Assembly: GCF_020882245.1 (NCBI RefSeq)
Contig: NC_083598.1
Location: forward strand, 36,803,858-36,867,857
Source of the DNA: Rhopalosiphum padi
Taxonomy: Eukaryota > Arthropoda > Insecta > Hemiptera > Aphididae
Length of the DNA stretch: 64,000 nt
Direction: 5' to 3'
Shown here: positions 1 through 11,946 of the stretch, one piece after another
How the letters are laid out: the number at the start of each line of letters is the position of its first letter
Numbering within the stretch: the stretch's first letter is position 1
Program-made: the position numbers and the translations under genes
The notes under the pieces: generated by a model
The model's input: the letters and a program-made list of their open reading frames with translations, nothing else
What the model was told of the DNA's origin: nothing
Database searches by the model: none

Positions 1-474
1 ATACAATTAAAGCTAATAAACCGCCATTTCATAACAACTTATTTTCAGCTCTTACATTTTTCTTACTTTCTATAATGAGGCTCGTGCAGAATTTTTCTTA
101 CTTTTTACCTTTTTTAGTTGTTATTTACTGTTACAAACTTACAAGCTATTATATATAAAAAGTATGTCTAAATATTGTTATATAATATAGTAGTAACTAG
201 TAACTACTAAGGATTATTTGACTTTTTACTTCATAAAATGTACTGCTTTTTAAGAAATAAGCTATAATATTTAAAGATTTTAAAGTTAAAAAAAAAATAG
301 AAATGTGCAAAATGTTTAAAACAGAGATGAATGTTATACGAATAAGAAGTTGTGCAAACAAATCTATGTTCTTACTCTCCAATAAGCCTTATATATAGCT
401 ATTAATTAATACAAATAATTGCAGACTGAGAACATTAGAAAAAAATATTGATTAAAATTTCTTTTAATTATAGG
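1..474. other. AT-rich sequence, no gene seen
   Basis: Mostly A/T homopolymer-rich sequence. Short open frames are compositional. Confidence 0.6.
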
Positions 475-720
475 CTATATTACATAATACCGGTTAGAAA
501 AGCCAATAAAAATGATGTCGCTGTTAATTATTAGTAGGTTCTTTGAATGGGGCCATAAGTGGATTTGATACCGGCTATTTCTATTTTTTCTATTACACAC
601 GGAACATAGAAATTTAGACGTGTTTTCGCAAACGTATACCGATTGGTTTAATGAAGCAATAAGAAATCTGAAAACAAATTTGAATTTGTTGTTCAATCTA
701 CTTGAGATCGACTTTGCCAC
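475..720 (-). pseudogene. Unrecognised repeat-borne reading frame (copy 1)
   Basis: The reverse strand has an 81-codon frame beginning MAKSISSRLNNKFKFVFRFL, with a Cys pair (LCSVCNRK) and a later His (IHLWPH). A second, broken copy in the other orientation lies at 829-890 plus 1735-1815, so this is a dispersed repeat with coding-like content. I do not recognise the family. It may be a transposon remnant or duplicated exon. Confidence 0.35.
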
Positions 721-828
721 AATTCCTTTTTTTGCTTATAACATCTTCAAAATTTGAAATTTGACAATTTTTAATTTCTACCTTTTTAATATTTTTTTTA
801 TTTTATTTAAGGTGATAAAATAAAAATA

Positions 829-1815
829 TGGGAATGTCAATGTCAAGTAGATTTAAAGACAAATTAAATTCTGTTTTCAGATTTCTCATCGCGGGTGCGT
901 TACGATTACATATGATACTATTGTAATATTGTGTATGGATCTTTTTCATCATTACGATTGTGTACATTCTACCTACCCAAACTTAATGCAACGTTTCCGA
1001 CGTTTTCGTTGTTCAAAATCATGAAAATTTCTAATATAATAAATATAAATTATAAGAAAATATTGTAGGAAGTATTCTTGTATAATATAACATTAAAGTT
1101 TATGTTCTGATGCACAAAAATATTGTGTCATCTAATAGGTAATTAGATTATTATTAATTCCGTAATTTTTATTTATTTTAATGTCAGAATTGTAAATGGT
1201 TCAGGGAGTTTTCACAGAACTTTTAACGCTCAATTCTATGCACATCCATCTATATACTCTGTCTTTGAGGCATTAAAAGAAATGCAGGCTGTAACCTGCA
1301 ATATAAAAATATCCACTATACAAAAAAAATATATATCTAAAGTTATTCCAAAAATTAACCATACAATAAATCTTTATACGACCAATTTAAAATAGATGGT
1401 AGTGCATTACATTTTTTAATCAGAGACTGCAGAATTGGTTATCGATACCAAGTCTTTAATTTTATAACTAATATAATAACTTATAATTTATTTGTATTTA
1501 TAAAATTATATATCTATATTTAGTTATATTGTTTTTAATTGATTATATAATAATGTTTTTTTTAAAATTATATTATTATTATTTTAAATCAAATAAAATT
1601 TAGTATTGGTAATGGGTACCTGTTGGCACCCATTTTCGTACGCAATCGTACTAACACTACGTAATCGTTCTACTAAAAGGGACAATCGTACACAATCGTG
1701 TAACGCGGATTATCAATTCTCTAGAGTCTAGATCAATTGGTACGTTTGTAAAAAATACGTCTAAATGTCTATGTTCCGCGTGTATTAGATAGAGACGGTA
1801 AAAGTCGGTATCGAA
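829..1815 (+). pseudogene. Second copy of the 475-720 repeat, split by an insertion
   Basis: 829-890 resembles the start of copy 1 (SSR...VFRFLIA retained). 1742-1815 resembles its continuation (tctatgttccgcgtgtatta) but with a frame shift and stops. The approximately 820-bp insert between, from about 895 to 1710, starts gcgttacgatta and ends caatcgtgtaacgc, suggesting an element with its own inverted ends. The inset also carries repeated caatcgta motifs at 1640-1700. Confidence 0.4.
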
Positions 1816-2102
1816 TCCTCTTAAGAGCATTGTAACCGATGGTCAATATTGTATTTTACAACATAGACAATTTTGTTATTAATTTTATTTATACTTTATT
1901 TATGGATTAATACCTACTTTTATATTAAAATTCTCAATTTAGGTGTATTTATCCTCGTAGTTCATACTGTTTATACAATATATTTTTTGTTTAACTACAA
2001 AATTGTATGTACTCTAAAAAATATGAAGACACAAACTCAAAAAACAAACTTCCAAATAGTTTCAAATTTCAAAAGTATTATTGAAAATTTGAAGTAGATA
2101 CG

Positions 2103-2743
2103 ACAGGTATAGGGACGCCTCACTATTATTGGGATTGGTAAATTGGGTCCCAAATGACCTTATCTCAGTAAATTGGGCCCCGGGAAAAAAAAGGCGGTAG
2201 GTAAGTTGAGTCCCGGAAAGAAAAGATAGTAGGTAGTCGAGTCCCGGAAAAAAATATATAAATTAAAGTATATGTGGTTTTAATATCATGTTCTAATTAA
2301 ATAATAATGGTATAAATACTCAAAAAACTGTGTCCTGGTAAAAATGTTAATACTAGTAAGCTAAATAATAATATATAGTATGTCAAATTGTACAATATGT
2401 GGTATAAATAATAATAATCAAAAAATTGTTAATATTTAGGTAAAAACTTAAATGATACAAACTTAACAAATTCTAAACGAATAATTATATAACGAGAATT
2501 AATTGGTGTCCGGGCGGTGTACCATTATTATAATATGCAATATGACGTATTATTGTAACTGTAACAGAATTATTAAAAAATATTTAAGTTTTAAGTTTTT
2601 AATATTTTAGTCCTACTTGCACCAATGGTTTGCTGGGACCCAACTTACTTACTACCTTTTTAAATCCAGGACTCAACTTACCGCTTTCAAAATGGACAAA
2701 AATTATCGCGGACCCAATTTACCTAGCTCCCTCTATAGGTTGT
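2103..2743. mobile_element. Inverted-repeat (MITE-like) element
   Basis: The left arm ggtaaattgggtccc with gtaagttgagtcccgga is mirrored on the right by ccaggactcaacttaccgc and gcggacccaatttacc. The outer ends acaggtatagggacg and ctccctctataggttgt also pair. No coding content. Confidence 0.65.
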
Positions 2744-2819
2744 AATGATATGCGCTCATATCATAAATGTAATAATTTCATAAAGGGTTAGATATAATAA
2801 ATTAGTAACGGTGGAGTTG

Positions 2820-3340
2820 CCGCGCGCGGATAACTGTAAACTTCAATAAAAATCTTTTATCAGTGATGAAGGGGGCGATTTATATTATACGAGGTCACAC
2901 AGAAACACCATACGTGTCTGTGACAATAAAGCACAGGACGTGTGACTTTTCTCGTATGCCGACAAAGACAAGGGATGGCCCAATGAGGGTCTCTGTAGTC
3001 TGCAATCAAGGATAAAGCCATAAAGCCAGATCTTTGGAAACGCGGAGGCCTTTGATGGGGCCGCTTACGTTTCTGGCTGGCTAGACCAAGTTGTCTCCCT
3101 CAGCAGTGCATGTGCATTGTGTACCCGTCTTTTCACCAACATCTCTGGAGTCCATTTCCGTTGTGCGATAACCAAACCCGTTCTTGTATACATTAATAAG
3201 TCAGTCTTGTTTTTATTTGAATATACACGTCCAGTGATCTTATTTTACCTGTATCATCTCATTACATCATTGCAGCACATATATATATATATATACAATA
3301 ATACAATATACATATATACACAAATTCCAGTGAACCAGGT
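2820..3340. other. Moderately GC-rich segment, unassigned
   Basis: Stands out from the AT-rich background and reads like repeat-derived sequence (possibly a solo LTR). I could not find matching direct repeats, a primer-binding site or a target duplication. It ends in a TA-repeat microsatellite at about 3279-3320. Confidence 0.25.
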
Positions 3341-4049
3341 AAGGCGCATGTTGACAATATATGGTATTATAATAATATTATAAAATAGACATATAATAGG
3401 TTATATACAGTGTACAAATGAACAATAACGAAAATCCTCCGACAATTAGGAGGAAGGTAATTACGTAAAAAATTGATATTAATACATGATTAAATCACAT
3501 ACATTAACATAATTTTAAAGTAAGAATAAATCTCATATCTTTATTGTATGTACATCGATTTTTTACGTTATTACAAGGTATAAAATGTACATGTTTTTTT
3601 TTTAATTACAATTATCAGTGTTTCTTTACTATATTATGCATGTTATATATATGAACCTTCCTCTTGAATCACTCTATCAATTAAAAAAACCTCATCGAAA
3701 TCTAAGCATACGTACATAGAGACAGGCAGCGGGAAGCGACTTTGTTTTATACTATGTAAAGAAGATGTATAATAATGGAGTTATAGGTTAGGTTAGGTGG
3801 TGGTAAAGACGTTTATATAATAATCCTAGAGAAGAAAAATTAAAACAAAAATTATTGAAAAAATAAATAACCTAACCTATGTAAAAGATGTGTGATATCA
3901 CAACAAAAACACTTCATCCAATTATGTGTAAAAAACAGTAAAGTAAAAAAAAACCAGATCCTTAAGCAATATAAAGATGTGATATCATACATAAATGCTA
4001 AGTAAATTTTTTTAAACTACCACTTATTTTGTTTCAATAATTTATTTAC

Positions 4050-4640
4050 TTGGCAAAAAATTGTATATTTTATGTAAACAACTATAGACCGATTAGTTTA
4101 TTAAATGTATTATCTAAATTATTTGAAAAGGCAATTAAAACAAGACTATTAAGCTATTCAGAAGAAAATAACTTATTACCTAATTCACAATTTGGTTTTA
4201 GTAAGGGTTTAGGTACTGAAAATGCCTTGGCTAATCTTATTGTAATGAAATAAATAACAACATGGACAAACATAATAAAACCATTGGTATATTTTTTAGA
4301 CCTATAAGCAAAGCATTCGACAGCATATCACATTCTACCTTGTTAAATACTCTACACACATTTCACATTTGATATAACTGGGAAAACTTTAAATCATACT
4401 TACACCAAAGAACTCAACTCAAGGTCAGAATAGATAGCACAATAAGTGAAATAGGTCAAATCCAGAATGGAGTCCCTCAAGGTACAGACGGTAAAGTTCT
4501 TTCCCCATAATCCTATACATAATATATGTAACCGCGCGCTTTAAATGATCTAAATATAAACGGAACATTTTTTTCTTACGCTGACAACACGGCCATTATA
4601 GATTAGTTTCTGACTCTAATTGAGATTCAGTTTAGCAAAA
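4050..4640 (+). mobile_element. Jockey-like LINE reverse-transcriptase remnant
   Basis: NNYRPISLLNVLSKLFEKAI and LPNSQFGFSKGLGTENAL are the N-terminal blocks of a non-LTR reverse transcriptase. After a frame break come KAFDSISHSTLLNTL, IQNGVPQGT and, at 4577-4588, YADN where the catalytic box should read YADD. Several stops and shifts make it non-functional. Confidence 0.82.
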
Positions 4641-5470
4641 ATGTGAAGCAGATATTATGAAAAATAATTGATAAGTGGTTTTCGAATAATAACAAGGGGC
4701 CGCTACAAGCCTACAACAGCATTTGTTTTCTCTGTCTATCTCCTACATAACGTAGGAATAAAGATACTCCGTATTTCCACGATAACGACTCTTTGGTGCA
4801 GTTTATGGCAAAAGCACCAATTATATATTTTATAAATAATAGTATTTCCTGTAAATTGACTGGATAGATTTTTAATATTTACAATTTTGAATAAATTATT
4901 AATGGTTAAAAATAATTGAAATTATTTTAAATTAAAACATGCTTATATTTATAAAAAAAATATACCTATATAATATTATTATATATATTATGAATATTGC
5001 AATACCATTTTCAAAATATGTAGATTAGTTTTAAGATATTATTATCTAGCTTTTTATACTATGAAATTATATCACAAAAATAAAATATTTGTTTTTTTTT
5101 TATTTAGATACCTATTAAATTTAGGTCCGTAATAATATAATTATAAAGGAATAAAATAAATTTAATGTCCAACCTAAGGCCAGTAAGTATTTTAATTGTC
5201 CTGTGGAAATATCATAAAATTAGAAATTTATATATTAAATAAATAAAATAAAAATTATAATCTAGAAAAAATTGTATTTAAATAATTTTCAAGAATTCTA
5301 TCTTTTAATAATTTTTAATTTGAATATAAAATATATATAATATATCTTAAATTTTAGAATATTTAATAGAAATAAATAAGTATTTGTTTTTCTTTTAAGG
5401 ACCATCCAACTCATCAAATTTTCTTTGGCTTAAATTATAGAGCATACTATGCCCAAAAAAATGATTGATT

Positions 5471-6304
5471 AAAATTCGTTAGTGACTATTCGCTAGTTAC
5501 GGTGATTTTTGACATTGTGCGTGACGTTACGGATTCATTCGCCGCGGCGGCGGCCATATATAATACACAGCAATATTTATCCGTTTTTGGTTTTACATAA
5601 AGCAGAAGTTTTCAAACCGATGATCCACGTTTATACGGTTCAGATATGTATTTTCCTGATATGTACAGTCCTGGTTTATACGGTCCAGGTTTAAATTTCC
5701 AGGTTAATACGTGGATTCTTTTGGTTTAATATTAATGAAATGATAAAATTTATATTATAAATTATAATATACCACTGTCATGACCTATAAGACTACCTGC
5801 TGCTTAGCTGCTATGAGTTTATTTTTAATATATTTTAACCCTTTTCTAATATTAGCTACGAGTTAAAACTAAAATCGCCAGTTTAGATGTCAAAAATCTA
5901 TAGGTACACGATGTCATGATTGTCAAAACAATATTACACACGTTTACTGGCTTACTGCAGTGAATGAATGGTAAATACGTAATATAATTTATTTAAGTAT
6001 TTTTATTATTTTCTAAAAGATTACCTAAACCAAAATGTGATATAATTATACGAATAGAAAGATTATGAGGTACTCTTAGATACATTTGGTTAGGTTATTT
6101 GAAAAAAAATAAATTCATTAACAGTTACTTTACGTTAATCCAAAAACGGATAAATATATAATTGCTGTGTATTAGGTATACATGCCATAGTATGGCCGCC
6201 GCCGTGGTGAATAAACGCGCACTTATTAAATCACGCGCGTAACTTCACGCGCAATATCAAAAATCACCGTGACTAGCGAACGAATAGGTCACAAACGAAT
6301 TTTA
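5471..6304. mobile_element. Inverted-repeat element with ~130-bp arms
   Basis: aaaattcgttagtgactatt with cggtgatttttgacattg at the left pairs with aatatcaaaaatcaccgtga and gaataggtcacaaacgaatt at the right. Inner arm parts (gcggcggcggccatata and atggccgccgccgtgg; tatccgtttttgg and ccaaaaacggata) pair as well. No transposase. Confidence 0.75.
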
Positions 6305-9300
6305 GTTGTATCATTATCCTAGTTAGACACTATTTTATTTATTATGGTAATAAAATAATTATTGATTTTTTGGTGGTCTTTTAACCAATCTCTTAATATA
6401 TATCAGAATAAAATGTATAACGCCAATTCTTAACAATGAATGTAAATGTTAATCAGTCAAATGAGGATATGAGATCTTACTGAACGTTTTGTGTAATTCA
6501 TGCGGGAAAACGTTAGTACGTGATAATATTAAAATTATTGGATTTATCAGTATGGACAAAAAATCGTGAAGTGTATTATACGGCCGGCAGTATAAATATA
6601 AAATTCGAATGTGGCCTGCAAATGAAAAAAAGTTGAGTACACCTGATATGCGGTAGTCATTTTGGTAATATAAAAAGAAGAATCTTCTTTTACGACATGC
6701 ATGGGGTTCTGTGCCTGCACCACGGTTCCTTCACGGCAGTCGACAACTATAATACACGGGTATTATTACTATGTATATGAGTATAACACCCGTACGCGGC
6801 CATCGATAAAACCGGTTTTGACCTAACGTATTATTCTGTGGTATTTCAGTTATTCGGTTGTATTATTGAACACGTTTACAACTGCATGTGAGGTCTATAC
6901 GGGCGCAGCAGCAACTGCAGCCTGCATAGCATGTCGAAGGGGATTACATTTTTTTTACTGAAAATAATTCAACAATTTCTATATTTGAATATTTATTCGG
7001 CAGTTTATGGGAATAATATGCATTTATTTGTTTGGACCGTGCCTATTTAAATTATTAACCGATTAGTACCAAAAATAAATTTGCGTAAATAAGACCAAGT
7101 TATAATTTTTTTCAGTTTTAGACTTTATCGTTACCATGTATTATCAAACATCATACATTTTAGATTCCGAGCAGAAATATAATACAATGGTGTGTGTTGT
7201 GTGTGTGGTGTGACACGGTGTGACTTTATGTCTAACATCACTTTTGGCCTTTGGGGTAGTAAAATGCTTAGATTTTTCTCATTAGGCTAGGTTACATTAA
7301 TTATTTAAGTATAAATATTAAGAATGATATATATTTAAAAAAAAATAGTACTTAAATAAAAAATAAAAACCACAAGTAAGAGTAGTGTGTTACCACTGGG
7401 TGACTTCTCTTTTCAAACTAATCATGTATAAAATAACTATATTTTATCACATACTCTTATTGTTCCTAAAAGAACAGATTGTATATTATATCGAATAAAC
7501 AATAATAATAATAAAAAAGTATAGATATTAAATTGATGAGACATACCATGTTACCATGTATTCAAGTGACAATGATCAGCTATTGTAATAATTTATAAAT
7601 AATAATACATAATAAATTCAATATTTACAATAAAATTAAATAATAATTCATTCAACCCAACGTGTTTTTAATATAGTAAAATAAATCAATATAGGTAATA
7701 GCTTGGTATAATATGTATATAATCTTGTATATATGGGCATATAAATATATATATATTATTATAAAATACTCTTGGAATTTTATGCTGCCTAACTGTGCTC
7801 ATTGATATTATCTGTTTTTGGTATGCTTTGATTTATTATTGAATTTAAATTCAACACACCCGTAACAACGGAAAAATGGTCACTTTGTATGGTCTAATGT
7901 TAACTGCTCAACGCAAACACTTTGTACGGTCGGGTAAAAATATTCGGTGTCCGCACCGATGTGGTCGTTACCTTTTTGTGCCGTATGGGGTCAGTTTATA
8001 TTTCTATCTACCTTTGTATCAAATTGAAGGTATATCTATCGCTTTGGTATGGCCTCGCATTCATGAAATTATACATTGTTGTATAGTATAATTTTTCGGC
8101 GAAAAAAATACGATTTGCTCCAGACCTTGCTCCCCCCTACGGTTAGGTTAGGCTCTGGTTAGGTTCGGTTAAAAAAACACAGTCATTTACACTGTTTAAA
8201 TGGGTAATTTCTACTTGGAGGTAATATACACTTTAGTGCCGCACTGCCATTGCTATATTTTTTTTACTTGACTCGCGCCACGACGGTGGCACTGAATACC
8301 TGAGAGGCTGAGATGCACGTTAAATTATATTTAGGGGTCTCTATTGTCAAATTAACCTTCACCGATATTTTGAAATTAATTGGGACCTAAGTTTTCAAAT
8401 TTGAATTTTCGTATTTTTCTCAAAAACAACTTTTTGGTTGGAGGATGCTATAACTATGTATGGAACCACCTAATTATTAGTTAATAAATCTAACTTCAAA
8501 TCTTCATCAATATTTTAAAAATAAATTAGTATTATTAAGAAACTTTATTTTACGAATTTTGAAGTGTATACTATTTTGAAAAGTAAAATGATATATTACT
8601 AGCTGTAACCGTGCACATCGTTGCCCGTACAAAATGCATCCGTGTTAAGTTTGATTGCCAAATGCTTATATTTAGCACGAGGATAAAAACTATTTTTGGT
8701 TTTCTGATTTGGTGTATAGATGATATTTTCGACATATCAACTTTACATTATATGTCCCGCCCAGCGTTGCATTTTTTTCAATCGATTGACCGATTATGCA
8801 TCATTCGTTATTAATAATCTGTTATTTGAATAATCGATTAAATAATCGCACAGCCCTAAACATAATAAAGAGGTAATATGTTGAGATCATTAATCAGGAT
8901 AAAAACTATCATATCTTATGACGAAGACAAAATTACAAACGGAATGCATCGAGAACATATCATACCCGTCAAACATCAAATTTATATATATATATATATA
9001 TATATATTAGTTATGAATATTCGGTATACAATATTATTATGTTGATGTACGCGTGATGCCCAAGATTATTTGTATCGGTAAACTTCTCGGAACAGTTCAT
9101 ATCTACATTCTACACGCTGATTGACGGACAAAAATGTCAAGTTACAGGTAGCTGACAACTCACAGGCCCCACAATTATGTATATAGGTATACAATTTGCA
9201 CGTTTATTTAATTAATAGATAACTCAATTGTTTATTAACTTAGACAAATGGTATTGTGATTGGAACCTTTTCCGCAATAAAATCTTTAATTAAAAAAAAA

Positions 9301-11693
9301 ATATTTAGACAATCTGTTGAGTAGTTTCCAAGAACATTAGCATCAAAGGTTTCAATATTCGATTTTATATATTAAGAACATTAGTAGTATAAGCTAAATT
9401 GATTCTAGTATAGAATAGAATATATTTATTATAAAAATATGTTGGCGTGTTGTCATATACTATTGAGAGTTTAAAAGCGTATTATTATTGGATACATCGA
9501 TTTGTTGTTATTTGGTTGTTTATGGGTATCATTATAGATAAAGTTTAATATATATATATTTTTACTTATATTTGTTGGGACTGTTGGAAGTCTTAAATCA
9601 AAATTGTGTTATTTCACTTATATAGTTAGATATCATCGATACAATTTACTTAGTCTTTAGTATAGTATACACCTTTGTAACTCTATATAGAGTTTGGTAC
9701 AGTGTTTTTAAATGAATGATTCTTCGAAATGTTAGAAACTTTAGCAGTACACGACGGTTATCAATACATAGAAATAGAAAGTATCGAACCAATAATTGAA
9801 TAATGCATACATAATAACTTTGTTATGTTTGAACGAAAAAAAAAGAAAAATGCACAAGAAGATTACAAAAATTTGAAAAAATGCTTTAACATCATAGCCA
9901 ATATATAAAAGCTAGAATAAATAATGTAATAATAATAACAATAAATATATAAATAATAAATATATTTCATACTGTATAGTGTATTAGTGTATAGAATCAA
10001 TTTAGTATATATTATATATATACCTTTAATTTGATATTCAGGTAAATAGAAATAAGCTGATTGCAGACTTCACAGAAGTTAATAGTTCATTATTGTCACT
10101 AATATTAGATTTTTGTCTTTTATGAAGTCTATTGCGACAATCAATTGTATTGCCAGAAAAACTTCCCAAAACTCGGATTAATTGTTCATACTGATTTATT
10201 GAGCGCATAATCCTACCCTTCACTAAAATTATTCGATTTATTACATTTATTATATCCAACTCGAAATCTATAATGAATCGCTCAAGCTTAAGGGGAGTTA
10301 CGTTTCGAACAAATGCTACAGCGATTTGTTTGTATTTTATATATACTTAATATATATAAATATAAAAGTATAAAGTTCAACATGTTTATGTTTCGCATTT
10401 ATAATGATCGGCAGTAAAAAGTTACCTAGAACCATTACAGGATAGGGAGGTTCATTAAATATCTTTTGTACAGTACAGTAGTACAGTACCTACCTACTTT
10501 ACTTGAACATTTTTTGTACCTAATTTGTCTGTAACTTAACAATTTACAGTTAAATGTTTTTGATTACATTAAGATTATTAACGTAATTGTAATTGAAATT
10601 ATAATAAATACCAATGAGTTTAACTAATTACTACCAAGTAATAAGTTAAATAGCTACATTTTAATATACTACAATTTTACTTATTTTATATTTTTGTTTT
10701 ATTATAATATATCGTTAAAATTGTCTATCCAAAAGTTTTGTATATATCTATAACTAACTGCATATTTTATTGTTTTCATTCAATTAACATAAAACAGCAA
10801 ATTGTACGTCAAGTATAATCCATTTAAGATGAGTTAGGTTAGGTTAGGTTATAAAACTTAAATACAAACAAAATAACTTAACTTAACCTCCATTTAACTC
10901 TGGTATTTTATTTTTTTTATTTATAGCATCTAACTACAATACAATTTAGAAGTGTAATAAGTTATAACTTTATAAGTATTTTAAACTTTTCCAAATAAAT
11001 TTCAATTATAATACATTATTGGGACATCTTCATTAATTACAGGTATTTGTTCGTCACTACTTTCACAAACATATTATTAAATGATCTAATATCTATAGCG
11101 TGTATAATGAAAACTAAAAAAATATAAAAGTAACCATTCCGCGCGATATTTATATTTTTGATATATGTTAATCGATAAATGAACAACTAGTGAAGAATAT
11201 TATATAAAAAGACGAAAAATCTATAAACGTAAATGTACATAGGTTACAATGGGTTAAATAGAAGGTAGATATAGAATATAAGATTATGTTATTAATATAA
11301 CTATTAACTTTAAGAATTTATTATGTAACGATACGTATCTATAAATTATGAATGTAATAAATCATTTTCCCCAACACCTCAGTCTCAGTAATTCAGCATT
11401 ACTCGTTTAATAGTAAAATGCATAATAGAAAACTTTTGAAAACCAAAAAGGCAATTAATTAATAATATATTAACATTAAATAAATATTCTTATAGGTGTA
11501 TTGCTTTATAATATTGCCATATTTGCCATATTCTAAAGAGAAAAAATGAAAATACAAAAATACCAAGTACCTACTGTAATGTACACAATGTGTATTATAG
11601 TACCTATGTGCAGAGAATACATCAATAGTTGTGGTAGTTGAAAATTGTATCGTTAGGTAAATTCAGAGAGAAAACCAAAGGTTAGGTTAGGTG
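6305..11693. other. Gene-poor AT-rich region
   Basis: No gene is supported. It contains a GC-richer patch at 6700-6960, an unrecognised plus frame at 7876-8091, a repeat-like 'actagctgtaaccgtgcaca' start at about 8599, TA repeats at 8983-9008, and an unrecognised minus-strand open stretch at 10038-10347. Confidence 0.5.
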
Positions 11694-11938
11694 CAGAGGC
11701 GCTAAGTTTTGAAAATGTCATGAGGGGCTCACTATTTTATAAACACATGTACAGTTTTACCTAAATAATTACTAAACATTACTAATCGTTAAACAATTAC
11801 TAAAATATAGTTATTTGTTATTTTGTATGTTATAACATTTTAATAGTATTAGCTATTTCAATTTTAGGAGGCTGAATTCCACCTTATCGAACTCATAGGG
11901 GCTGCAGCATCCAAGCCACCTTGTACTCGGTGCCCCTG
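11694..11938. mobile_element. hAT-type MITE inserted in a telomere-like motif, 245 bp
   Basis: Ends cagaggcgc / ggtgcccctg are imperfect inverted repeats. gttaggtg is repeated perfectly at 11686-11693 and 11939-11946, an 8-bp target duplication. Confidence 0.65.
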
Positions 11939-11946
11939 GTTAGGTG

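Noticed and set aside
2820..3340. Possible solo LTR
   Set aside because: No target duplication, primer-binding site or internal domain could be found.
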